DNA from: Opitutaceae bacterium
GTDB taxonomy: Bacteria; Verrucomicrobiota; Verrucomicrobiia; Opitutales; Opitutaceae
Reading direction: 5' to 3'
DNA: 9,517 nt
NCBI GenBank assembly: GCA_020847775.1
Contig: JADLBI010000269.1
Location: forward strand, 1-9,517
The notes beneath the pieces are model-generated. The model was not told where the DNA came from and did not search any database. It saw only the letters and a program-made list of their open reading frames with translations. This document shows, piece after piece, positions 1 through 5,987 of this stretch. Numbering within the stretch: the stretch's first letter is position 1; every line of letters starts with the position of its first letter. A program made the translations under genes and the position numbers.

Positions 1-675
1 ACCACGCCGCCGGATCAAACGGGCAAACTGGTTGACGCGCTGCAACGGGCCTATCCTGAGGCGGGATTGTCGCAAGTGGCGCTCACGCAGATCGGGCCCA
101 GCGTCGGCGCGGAAATCCAAAGCAACGCGCTTTGGGCGATCTTCTGGTCGCTCGTGTTGATTCTCGGCTATGTCGCGTTCCGCTTTGAATTTGGTTACGG
201 CGTCGGCGCGGTGGTTTCCACTCTGCATGACTTGATCGTGACAGTGGGTATCTTCGTGCTTTTCGACCGCCAGTTTAATGCGGCGATGGTCGCGGCCATT
301 TTGTTGATCGCGGGTTATTCGATCAATGACACGATCGTGGTATTCGACCGCATCCGCGAGGAGCTGCGGCTGAATCCAACCGGAACACTGCGCGACATCA
401 TCAACCGCTCGCTCAACCTCACGCTCTCGCGCACGATCATCACCGGTGGCACGACGATGCTCACCGCGATCACCCTGCTCGTGGTCACGAGCGGCACGGT
501 CAACGACATCGCCTTCACGCTCTTGATTGGTATCATCACCGGCACGTTCTCCTCGCTCTTCATCGCCAGCCCCATCTTCTACTGGTGGCACAAGGGCGAC
601 CGGAAGCACGTTGAGAAGCACCACGACATCGCGCCAAAATACGAGTGGACCGGGTCCAGCAAGGCATCTGACTAA
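1..675 (+). CDS. secF: Protein translocase subunit SecF (or the SecF half of SecDF), C-terminal 224 residues
   Basis: SecF, with SecD, forms an inner-membrane RND-type complex that uses the proton gradient to help SecYEG pull preproteins across the membrane. The reading frame is open from base 1, so the 5' end lies outside the window; the TTG at 67 is an internal leucine, not a start. Seen residues (codon 1 = bases 1-3): the end of the periplasmic head, the family sequence IGPSVGAEI at 31-39, then five hydrophobic segments near 43-62, 65-88, 94-108, 147-164 and 170-195, matching TM2-TM6 of SecF. The signature GYSINDTIVVFDRIRE (105-120) is the conserved SecF transmembrane-4 region. The protein ends in a short charged cytoplasmic tail. 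In many Verrucomicrobia SecD and SecF are one polypeptide; the window cannot decide this. recJ follows after 19 bases and is probably co-transcribed. Confidence 0.95.
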   Translation, partial: TTPPDQTGKLVDALQRAYPEAGLSQVALTQIGPSVGAEIQSNALWAIFWSLVLILGYVAFRFEFGYGVGAVVSTLHDLIVTVGIFVLFDRQFNAAMVAAILLIAGYSINDTIVVFDRIREELRLNPTGTLRDIINRSLNLTLSRTIITGGTTMLTAITLLVVTSGTVNDIAFTLLIGIITGTFSSLFIASPIFYWWHKGDRKHVEKHHDIAPKYEWTGSSKASD

Positions 676-694
676 ACGATAAAATTACCACCAG

Positions 695-2425
695 ATGCGC
701 TGGACCTATACGCCGCCCACGGCTGCCGAGGTCGAGGCGCTAAGCTCGGCCGCAAACGTCAGTCGCGTGCTGGCCGAGCTGTTGCTCCGCCACGACCTGC
801 GCGGTGCCGGTGCAACCGAGCACTTTTTGCAACCGAGCCTAGCCTCGGTGGCCGATCCATTTCTCGTGCCCAATCTCGAGACGGCGGCGGCACGCCTGCG
901 CTCGGCCGTGCTGAGGCGAGAAAGCATCGTGGTCTTGGGCGACTACGATGTGGACGGCGTGAGCAGCACCGCGCTACTGGTCGGGATTTTGCGCCGCTTC
1001 GGCCTGCACCCACGTTTCGTGGTGCCGCGTCGTGCGGAAGATGGTTATGGCTTGTCGCGCAGCGCGATTGATCGCGCGCTGGAGGACGGCGTGCCCGCGT
1101 TGTTCGTGGCTCTCGATTGTGGCACAAACTCGCATGACGAGGTTTCCTACCTGATGGGGCGCGGCGCGGACGTTATCGTAATCGACCATCACCGTTCGCG
1201 GGAGGCCGTGCTGGCCCGCGGTATTTTGGTCAACCCGCACTTGCAGGTGGATGCCGGGGTGCTCGGCGAGGAATACCGTAACCTCTGCACCGTCGGGCTC
1301 GTGTTCAAATTGGCACATGGCCTACTGAAACTTATGCGTCAGGACGGTGATCCGACTGCGCATGAGATCCGGCTGCGCGACGAACTCGATCTTGTCGCCC
1401 TCGGCACGATCGCGGATTTGGTGCCGTTGCAAGGAGAGAATCGCACCCTGTCCAAACATGGCTTAAAAATTCTGGAGAGCACGGCACGGCCAGGTCTGCG
1501 CGCCTTGATGGAGGTAGCCGGTTTACGTGCGGGGCGGGAAATCACTCCGGTGGATATTTCGTTCCGCCTCGGCCCGCGCATCAACGCTAGCGGACGCTTG
1601 GCCGATGCGGCGCTCTCGGTTGAGCTTATGTTGAGCAATGACCGTGCGTTTAGCGCCGATACCGCCCGCCAACTCAACGACTACAACCGCGAACGCCAGG
1701 ACATCGAGCGCCTGATCACCGAGGAAGCTGAGCGGATGATCGAGTCCACCTATACAGACGCACGCGGCATTGTGCTTTACGGGGAGAACTGGCATCCGGG
1801 CGTCGTCGGCATCGTGGCTGGCCGCGTGACGCGCCAATATAACCGGCCTTGTGTGGTGCTGGGTAATGATGGCGCGCTGGCCAAGGGCTCTGGGCGCAGC
1901 GTCAACGGCATTAATCTGGTCGAAGTGCTGTCCGGATGCGCCGAGCACCTCAACAGCTGGGGTGGGCACCCGATGGCGGTCGGTGTAGCGGTTGAAAAGG
2001 CCAACCTGGAAATTTTCCGCGAGCGATTTGCCCAAGTCGTGCGAGAGCACGCCGGGCGCGAAATCGCGGAGGCCGAGCTGGAATTATCCGCGTGGCTGGC
2101 GGCCGATGAGATTGATGAGCCCTTGATGATGTCGCTGGAGCAACTGCACCCCTTTGGCCAAGGCAACCCTGAGCCCGTGTTCGGGGTTCGCGGAGTGGTG
2201 CTTTCGCAGCCACCGGTAGTGTTCAAGGAGCTACACTTTCGCTTTCAATTTGTCAGTCCATCGGGTCGCTGGCTGCACGGCGTGGCGTGGAAAATGGCCG
2301 ACCGTCTGCCGCCGACCCAGCGCCCGATCGATCTGGCTGTAAAGTTGGCGTGGAATCATTTCAACGGCCGCAAGCTCCTCCAATTAGAGCTAGTTGACTG
2401 GCGCGCGACCGAGGCGGGCGCGTAA
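695..2425 (+). CDS. recJ: Single-stranded-DNA-specific exonuclease RecJ
   Basis: RecJ degrades single-stranded DNA 5'-to-3' in RecF-pathway recombination, base-excision and mismatch repair. It is a cytoplasmic DHH-superfamily metal-dependent phosphoesterase. The 576-residue length matches the family (E. coli about 577). Visible motifs: motif I GDYDVDG (82-88, metal-binding Asp83, 85, 87), motif II with Asp141 in VALDCGTN, motif III DHH (164-166), motif IV LGTIADLVPL (236-245, Asp241), and RLGPRINASGR (291-301). The DHHA1 part carries WHPGVVGIVAGR (366-377), GSGRSVNG (398-405) and GGHPMAVG (423-430). A C-terminal OB-like domain follows PFGQGNPEP (486-494). All expected catalytic residues are present, so the enzyme should be active. 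The start at 695 gives the usual MRWxYTPP-type N-terminus; no Shine-Dalgarno sequence precedes it. It lies 19 bases after secF. Confidence 0.97.
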   Translation: MRWTYTPPTAAEVEALSSAANVSRVLAELLLRHDLRGAGATEHFLQPSLASVADPFLVPNLETAAARLRSAVLRRESIVVLGDYDVDGVSSTALLVGILRRFGLHPRFVVPRRAEDGYGLSRSAIDRALEDGVPALFVALDCGTNSHDEVSYLMGRGADVIVIDHHRSREAVLARGILVNPHLQVDAGVLGEEYRNLCTVGLVFKLAHGLLKLMRQDGDPTAHEIRLRDELDLVALGTIADLVPLQGENRTLSKHGLKILESTARPGLRALMEVAGLRAGREITPVDISFRLGPRINASGRLADAALSVELMLSNDRAFSADTARQLNDYNRERQDIERLITEEAERMIESTYTDARGIVLYGENWHPGVVGIVAGRVTRQYNRPCVVLGNDGALAKGSGRSVNGINLVEVLSGCAEHLNSWGGHPMAVGVAVEKANLEIFRERFAQVVREHAGREIAEAELELSAWLAADEIDEPLMMSLEQLHPFGQGNPEPVFGVRGVVLSQPPVVFKELHFRFQFVSPSGRWLHGVAWKMADRLPPTQRPIDLAVKLAWNHFNGRKLLQLELVDWRATEAGA

Positions 2426-2450
2426 CTAGTATTTTCCCGCAAATTCGCGC

Positions 2451-2479
2451 TTGCACTTGGTCGCTCCTGTCTGCTTTTT
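2451..2479 (+). promoter_or_regulatory. Weak candidate promoter for the tRNA-Arg gene
   Basis: TTGCAC at 2451-2456 resembles a -35 box and would sit about 17 bases from a T-rich hexamer (CTTTTT, 2474-2479) in the -10 position, about a dozen bases before the tRNA. The -10 match is poor, so this is only a plausible placement; the tRNA could also be transcribed by readthrough from recJ, which ends 67 bases upstream. Confidence 0.25.
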
Positions 2480-2492
2480 CGCCCCTTCACAC

Positions 2493-2569
<77 letters not shown>

Positions 2570-2586
2570 CTTTTCAGTGGGGGGAA

Positions 2587-3648
2587 TCAGCTCGCCGCTT
2601 GGCGTTTTTTCCAGGCCTCGACGATTTGGCGGATAGTGTCCTCGAGCGATTGGGTGATGTCCCACTTGGGGTAGTGGGCGCGCATCTTGCGCAAGTCGGA
2701 GTAGTAGCAGATGTGGTCGCCCGCTCGGTTCTGGTCCACGTAGGTGTGAATCTGCGGCTTGCCCGTGAATTTTTCGGTGATCTTGAAAGCCTCGAGGATG
2801 GACGTGCTGTTGGCCTTGCCGCCGCCGAGATTGTAAACCTCGCCCGCGCGGGGGGCCTCAACAAAAGCGGCCATGAAACGGGCGACATCGAGCGAGTGGA
2901 TGTTGTCGCGCACCTGTTTGCCCTTGTAACCGAAGACCTTGTATTCGCGGCCCTCGAGGTTGCACTTCACGAGATAGGAGAGAAAGCCGTGCAGTTCGAC
3001 CCCGGTGTGATTGGGGCCGGTGAGGCAGCCGCCGCGGAGGGCGCAGGTGGGCAGACCGAAGTAGCGGCCGTATTCCTGCACCATCACGTCGGCGGCGACT
3101 TTGGAAGCGCCGAAGAGCGAGTGCTTGGATTGGTCGATGGTGAAGGTTTCGGGGATGCCGTGCGCGTAGGCCGGATCGGCGTAGTCCCAGCGGGTGGCGA
3201 GTTCGGTCAGCGCGATGGAATTGGGCGCGTCACCATAAACCTTGTTGGTGCTCATGTGAACGAAGGGCGACTCGGGGCAGGCTTGGCGCGCGGCTTCGAG
3301 GAGGTTGAGCGTGCCGACGGCGTTGGTGTCGAAATCGTCGAAGGGAATCGCGGCCGCGCGATCATGCGAGGGTTGCGCGGCGGTGTGGACGATGACGGAG
3401 GGCTTGACCTGTTTGATCAGCGCGAGAACGTCGGCGCGGTCGCGGATATCGAGCTCGTGGTGGGTGAACTGGGGTAGCGCGCTTTGCAAACGCTGTTGGT
3501 TCCAGCGCGTGTCGCCCTGCGGACCGAAGAAGACGGCGCGCTGGTTGTTGTCCACGCCGTGGATGGCGTAGCCGAGCGAAGCAAAGTGGGAGCACACTTC
3601 CGAACCGATGAGGCCGGAGGAGCCGGTGACGAGGAGGGTTTTGGCCAT
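2587..3648 (-). CDS. NAD-dependent sugar-nucleotide epimerase, CDP-paratose 2-epimerase (tyvelose epimerase) type
   Basis: This 353-residue cytoplasmic extended-SDR protein probably interconverts a nucleotide-linked sugar used for surface glycans. Seen: an N-terminal NAD-binding motif GSSGLIG (9-15) after a beta strand, the acidic end of strand 2 (D33), HTAAQPSHD (88-96), and STNKVYGD (133-140), a hallmark of the CDP-tyvelose/paratose epimerase branch. HSLFGASK (176-183) follows, with Lys183 in the YxxxK position but Phe179 replacing the tyrosine, then RGGCLTGPNHTG (205-216) and GYKGKQVRDNIHSLD (240-254). The start at 3648 puts the Rossmann strand directly at the N-terminus; no Shine-Dalgarno is visible. 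The exact substrate cannot be read: CDP-paratose is the family label, but no other paratose-pathway genes are present here. It is divergent from aqpZ and convergent with the tRNA. A diverged copy of its first 32 codons lies at 4736-4831. Confidence 0.85.
   Translation of the reverse strand: MAKTLLVTGSSGLIGSEVCSHFASLGYAIHGVDNNQRAVFFGPQGDTRWNQQRLQSALPQFTHHELDIRDRADVLALIKQVKPSVIVHTAAQPSHDRAAAIPFDDFDTNAVGTLNLLEAARQACPESPFVHMSTNKVYGDAPNSIALTELATRWDYADPAYAHGIPETFTIDQSKHSLFGASKVAADVMVQEYGRYFGLPTCALRGGCLTGPNHTGVELHGFLSYLVKCNLEGREYKVFGYKGKQVRDNIHSLDVARFMAAFVEAPRAGEVYNLGGGKANSTSILEAFKITEKFTGKPQIHTYVDQNRAGDHICYYSDLRKMRAHYPKWDITQSLEDTIRQIVEAWKKRQAAS
3553..3648 (-). repeat. Imperfect direct repeat, copy 1 (5' end of the intact epimerase); copy 2 at 4736-4831
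   Basis: These 96 bases match 4736-4831 in the same orientation at about 79 of 96 positions (hand count), without gaps. Most differences are at third codon positions, as expected for diverged paralogues rather than a fresh duplication. The two copies bracket aqpZ, with starts about 1.18 kb apart. Confidence 0.85.
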
Positions 3649-3842
3649 GAGCGAAGAGGGAAATTTGTGGGTCGGCGTCCGGATTTCGAGAGGAAATTTT
3701 TGGCGCGCAAGGCACTGGCGGCTACGTAATATTTCTTACGATAGAATTATTGTTAGGGCGCCAGCGCTTGGCACACTGGGCGTGCCCGTGGTTCCCTGCC
3801 GCGGGGTTTACGTTATCGATAATCCCTCAACCCCTGTTTCTC
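3649..3842. promoter_or_regulatory. Divergent intergenic region between the epimerase and aqpZ
   Basis: This region must hold promoters for both divergent genes. The most AT-rich part of the area is at about 3724-3752, including a 5-bp inverted repeat CGTAA/TTACG (3725-3729/3736-3740) and a TAGAAT hexamer (3742-3747) that could be a rightward -10 without a good -35. A perfect 10-bp palindrome TTATCGATAA lies at 3813-3822, 20 bases before the aqpZ start, and includes a possible -10 (GATAAT, 3818-3823). GGAAATTT occurs twice near the epimerase start (3659-3666 and 3692-3699). No operator of a known regulator is recognised. Confidence 0.4.
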
Positions 3843-4529
3843 ATGAAAAAATACGGTGCTGAATTAATTGGCACATTTTGGTTGGTGCTTGGTGGCTGCG
3901 GCAGTGCCGTGCTGGCGGCCGCTTTTCCCGAACTGGGGATTGGCCTGCTCGGCGTGGCGCTCGCCTTTGGGCTTACGGTGCTGACCATGGCCTATGCCAT
4001 TGGACATATCTCGGGCTGCCACCTCAATCCAGCGGTGTCGGTTGGCTTGTGGGCCGGCGGGCGGCTGCCGGGTGCGCAGTTGCTGCCGTATATTTTCGCG
4101 CAGGTGGTTGGCGGGATAGCGGCTGGCGGCGTCCTTTATCTCATCGCCAGCGGCAAGGCGGGTTTTGATGTGACCGCCGGGTTTGCGAGCAATGGTTACG
4201 GCGAACACTCACCCGGTGGCTATTCGCTGACGGCGGCCTTGATTTGCGAGGTCGTGATGACCGCGATGTTCCTCTTTGTGATCCTTGGGACGACGCATGA
4301 TAATGCGCCAAAGAATTTCGCCCCGATCGCGATTGGCCTGTGCCTTACGTTGATCCACCTGATCAGTATTCCGGTGACCAACACCTCGGTGAACCCGGCC
4401 CGCAGCACCGGGGTGGCACTCTACGCGGGCGGCTGGGCCGTTTCGCAATTGTGGTTATTCTGGGTGGCACCGATTTTGGGTGGCCTGCTGGGAGCGGTTG
4501 CGCATCGGGTGGTCACCGACAAATCCTAA
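3843..4529 (+). CDS. aqpZ: Aquaporin Z, water channel
   Basis: AqpZ is an inner-membrane MIP-family channel for fast, selective water flow during osmotic change. The 228-residue protein is collinear with E. coli AqpZ (231). Seen: six hydrophobic helices and two half-helix loops with NPA motifs at 62-64 (HLNPAVS) and 184-186 (SVNPARST). The aromatic/arginine filter is Phe42, His172, Thr181 and Arg187, equivalent to E. coli Phe43, His174, Thr183 and Arg189. This is the water-selective set, not the glycerol-facilitator set. Long stretches such as GFASNGYGEHSPGGYS and LIHLISIPVTNTSVNPARST are essentially E. coli-like. Odd residue: Cys59, three residues before the first NPA, where E. coli has Gly. 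The start at 3843 fits the family N-terminus (MKKYGAELIGTFW); an in-frame TTG at 3750 would add an unrelated extension. No Shine-Dalgarno is seen. The gene sits between an epimerase and gene debris, which may mean it was acquired. Confidence 0.97.
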   Translation: MKKYGAELIGTFWLVLGGCGSAVLAAAFPELGIGLLGVALAFGLTVLTMAYAIGHISGCHLNPAVSVGLWAGGRLPGAQLLPYIFAQVVGGIAAGGVLYLIASGKAGFDVTAGFASNGYGEHSPGGYSLTAALICEVVMTAMFLFVILGTTHDNAPKNFAPIAIGLCLTLIHLISIPVTNTSVNPARSTGVALYAGGWAVSQLWLFWVAPILGGLLGAVAHRVVTDKS

Positions 4530-4735
4530 ATCGCAAGTGCTAGTCGCCTCAGCGCCCGGCCTGCCCCCCCCAGCAACATTCTGGGCCTGCGTGTAAATCT
4601 GGATCGTCTTGAGCTTCACATGTTCCGGGCATCTGTTGGATGAAGCGGCTGTTCGGCCGCCCTCCAGCATGAGCGCACGCAGGTGTGCCGGAGGTGATGG
4701 CCCGAACCGGTCTCTTTGATATTGGCCGTGGCCAA
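4526..4735 (-). pseudogene. Remnant of a tyrosine recombinase (integron-integrase/Xer-like), C-terminal catalytic end, frameshifted
   Basis: Tyrosine recombinases cut and rejoin DNA through a conserved R-H-R-Y set. Only the last third of such a gene remains. Reading leftward: HHLRH (4699-4685) matches the HxLRH box holding the second His and Arg. After a one-base loss between 4684 and 4668, the next frame gives LEGG (4667-4656), then PEH ending at 4620 in the place of LGH, then LKTIQIYTQ with the nucleophile Tyr codon at 4595-4593. Spacing from LEGG to PEH and on to the Tyr matches family members such as LLEAG...LGH...IYTH residue for residue. After IYTQ a tract of eight G (4571-4564) may hide another slip; one frame then gives GGAGR and a stop at 4528-4526, touching the aqpZ stop. 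The N-terminal domain and first catalytic Arg are absent. It is non-functional as seen. Family-level identity is inference from motif spacing, not a database match. Confidence 0.65.
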
Positions 4736-4831
4736 CACGCCGTGAATGGCATAACCGAGTGAGGCGAAGTGGGAGCATACCGCCGAGCCGATAAGGCCCG
4801 CGGAGCCGGTGACGAGGAGGGGCTTGACCAG
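4736..4831 (-). pseudogene. 5' fragment of a second epimerase gene (first 32 codons)
   Basis: Read leftward from 4831, the frame encodes a counterpart of residues 1-32 of the intact epimerase at 2587-3648: LVTGSAGLIGSAVCSHFASL is nearly identical to LVTGSSGLIGSEVCSHFASL. The ATG of the intact gene is replaced by CTG (4831-4829). Similarity stops after codon 32 (GV), where the intact gene continues with DNNQRAVFFG and this copy runs in frame into the recombinase remnant, ending at TGA 4618-4616. The NAD-binding motif GSAGLIG is kept, but with only one beta-alpha unit it cannot form an enzyme. The third-position drift from the intact gene suggests it came from a separate paralogue. Confidence 0.85.
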
Positions 4832-4915
4832 AGTGCGGAGACCAAAGGATTAGGCGTGAACGGAACTGCCAACAGATTACTTGCGCCTGCCCGCGGCACG
4901 CGGCGTGATGCTTGC
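4832..4915. other. Short non-coding leader before the secreted-protein gene
   Basis: These 84 bases separate the start of the epimerase fragment from the secreted-protein start. TTGCGC at 4881-4886 could be a -35 box, but there is no convincing -10 or Shine-Dalgarno sequence. A GC-rich patch with partial dyad symmetry (CCGCGGCACGCGGCG, 4891-4905) is the only structure noticed. Confidence 0.3.
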
Positions 4916-5377
4916 ATGGTTATTGGCGTGATCCGGCGAGTTTGCTTTGGCCTTTGGCTGTTGGTTGCAACATGGCCGCTTCATGCGGTGGAGCGCACTT
5001 TGAAGATCGAAGCCCCGCCAGCGGTGGCGGCAGGAAGCGAGTTCGCGGTCGTGATCAGCGCGACGACAGATGCGGCGGCGGGAGAGCGGGTTGGATTTTT
5101 GCAGGTGGATGTGTCGGTCGATGATGGCCACACGTGGGCGCCGCAATGTTATCTGGACAACGATGGCGTGTCCGTCCGTCGGGAGTTCCGTCTCACCGCG
5201 GGCAACGCCGGCACGGTCATCCGCGTGCGCGCTCGGGTGGCGTTCCGCGATGGTTTGGCGGGGGACGTGGATTACACGGGCGCGGCGATTCGTTGGCACG
5301 ATAATTGGGCGGCTTGGGACGAACCACCGGCGCGAATAGTCGTGATAAGCGTGCGGCCGTCGGAACGTTCAAGCTGA
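4916..5377 (+). CDS. Small secreted protein of unknown function, probable single Ig-like beta-sandwich
   Basis: I do not recognise a named family. The 153-residue product starts with a typical Sec signal peptide: Arg7-Arg8, a hydrophobic core FGLWLLVATW (11-20), and PLHA at 21-24 with likely cleavage after Ala24. There is no lipobox cysteine at the cleavage site. The mature part (about 129 residues) has alternating beta-strand-like segments, including FLQVDVSVDDGHTWAPQCYL, and an aromatic tail (IRWHDNWAAWDEP) before a final strand RIVVISVR. This suggests a compact beta-sandwich exported to the periplasm or cell surface. The start at 4916 is chosen because it begins the signal peptide; the frame is open further upstream but that stretch is antisense to the epimerase fragment. 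Its last 9 bases overlap, tail to tail, the end of the methyltransferase gene on the other strand. No partner is evident. Confidence 0.75.
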   Translation: MVIGVIRRVCFGLWLLVATWPLHAVERTLKIEAPPAVAAGSEFAVVISATTDAAAGERVGFLQVDVSVDDGHTWAPQCYLDNDGVSVRREFRLTAGNAGTVIRVRARVAFRDGLAGDVDYTGAAIRWHDNWAAWDEPPARIVVISVRPSERSS

Positions 5378-5983
5378 CCTGGTGGCGACGTCGAGTCGGG
5401 TAATGAAATGCAGGCGGCGCTCGAATAGCAGGTTCAACGGGAACGCGTAGAGCTTAAGTTTATCGTGCCAGAGTGCTGGCTGGAGCCGCAGATTCGCAAA
5501 CGCCCGTCGCCATTGGGCCAAGGTCCAGTAGTTATAGGGCAGGACGACCCCGTGCCGGGCGTTGCCGACCCAATCCATCAGACGCAGCGTGGGTCGCGCG
5601 AGGAGCCCCTCGCAGGCGTGATCCTTCAGCACGATGGAGTGGCGCGAAACCCGCGCGGCTTCACGCAACAGAAGCGTGGGGTCAGGCGTGTGGTGCAGGA
5701 CATCCACAAACATCACGCAATCGATACTGTGGTCGGCATAAGGCAAAGTCTGCCCGTCGAAGGGGTCAACCGGCACATGGGTTTGCGGGCGGATGAAAAC
5801 ATCGAGACCGCGCAAGCGCAGATCCGGGCGCAGCGCCAGAATGCGCTTGGCGATGAGTCCATCGCCGCAACCGACATCGAGCACTGACGCGCTTTCCGGC
5901 AGCACCGCCGCGAGTTGCTGGCTGAGCACGCGCGTGCGACGTTCGAAGATGTAGTGGCCGTGGATGAGGTCGAGCAGAGCCAT
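5369..5983 (-). CDS. Class I SAM-dependent methyltransferase (Methyltransf_11-like), substrate unknown
   Basis: This 204-residue cytoplasmic Rossmann-fold enzyme transfers a methyl group from S-adenosylmethionine. Seen: motif I VLDVGCGDG (34-42) for SAM binding, GLDVF (59-63) with Asp61 placed to hold the ribose, a motif IV-like stretch DCVMFVDVLHHTPDP (88-102), and LKDH (119-122). A distinctive C-terminal region, MDWVGNARHGVVLPYNYW (136-153), recurs in methyltransferases of glycan clusters as I remember the group. The start at 5983 lies 4 bases after the TGA of the large membrane glycosyltransferase, so it is the third gene of the leftward operon and is probably translationally coupled; no Shine-Dalgarno is visible. 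The frame stays open to 6259, but that part is inside the upstream gene. Context suggests methylation of a lipid-linked sugar or glycan intermediate; this is inference. Confidence 0.9.
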   Translation of the reverse strand: MALLDLIHGHYIFERRTRVLSQQLAAVLPESASVLDVGCGDGLIAKRILALRPDLRLRGLDVFIRPQTHVPVDPFDGQTLPYADHSIDCVMFVDVLHHTPDPTLLLREAARVSRHSIVLKDHACEGLLARPTLRLMDWVGNARHGVVLPYNYWTLAQWRRAFANLRLQPALWHDKLKLYAFPLNLLFERRLHFITRLDVATRSA

Positions 5984-5987
5984 GGGA

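Noticed and set aside
2599..3477. A long (292-codon) open frame on the plus strand
   Set aside because: It is exactly antisense to the epimerase; its Gly/Val/Ala/Glu-rich composition is a GC-rich shadow and it has no domain or start signal.
3752..3786. Possible integron attC or cassette boundary near aqpZ (GTTAGGG at 3752, stacked palindromes GGCGCC and AGCGCT, GGCAC/GTGCC inverted repeat)
   Set aside because: GTTAGGG misses the final pyrimidine of GTTRRRY, no matching RYYYAAC partner or attC-like long palindrome is visible, and nothing similar follows aqpZ at its 3' end.
3750..3842. Upstream TTG start extending AqpZ by 31 residues
   Set aside because: The extension has no similarity to AqpZ N-termini, while ATG 3843 gives the exact family start.
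4645..4660. GCGGC/GCCGC hairpin in the debris region
   Set aside because: Short, GC-rich and inside the recombinase remnant; expected by chance at this composition and without a T tract.
4769..4915. Upstream start extending the secreted protein by 49 residues
   Set aside because: It would bury the signal peptide and translate the antisense of the epimerase fragment.
5465..5887. A 140-codon plus-strand frame
   Set aside because: It is antisense to the methyltransferase with its clear SAM motifs; shadow of GC-rich codon use.
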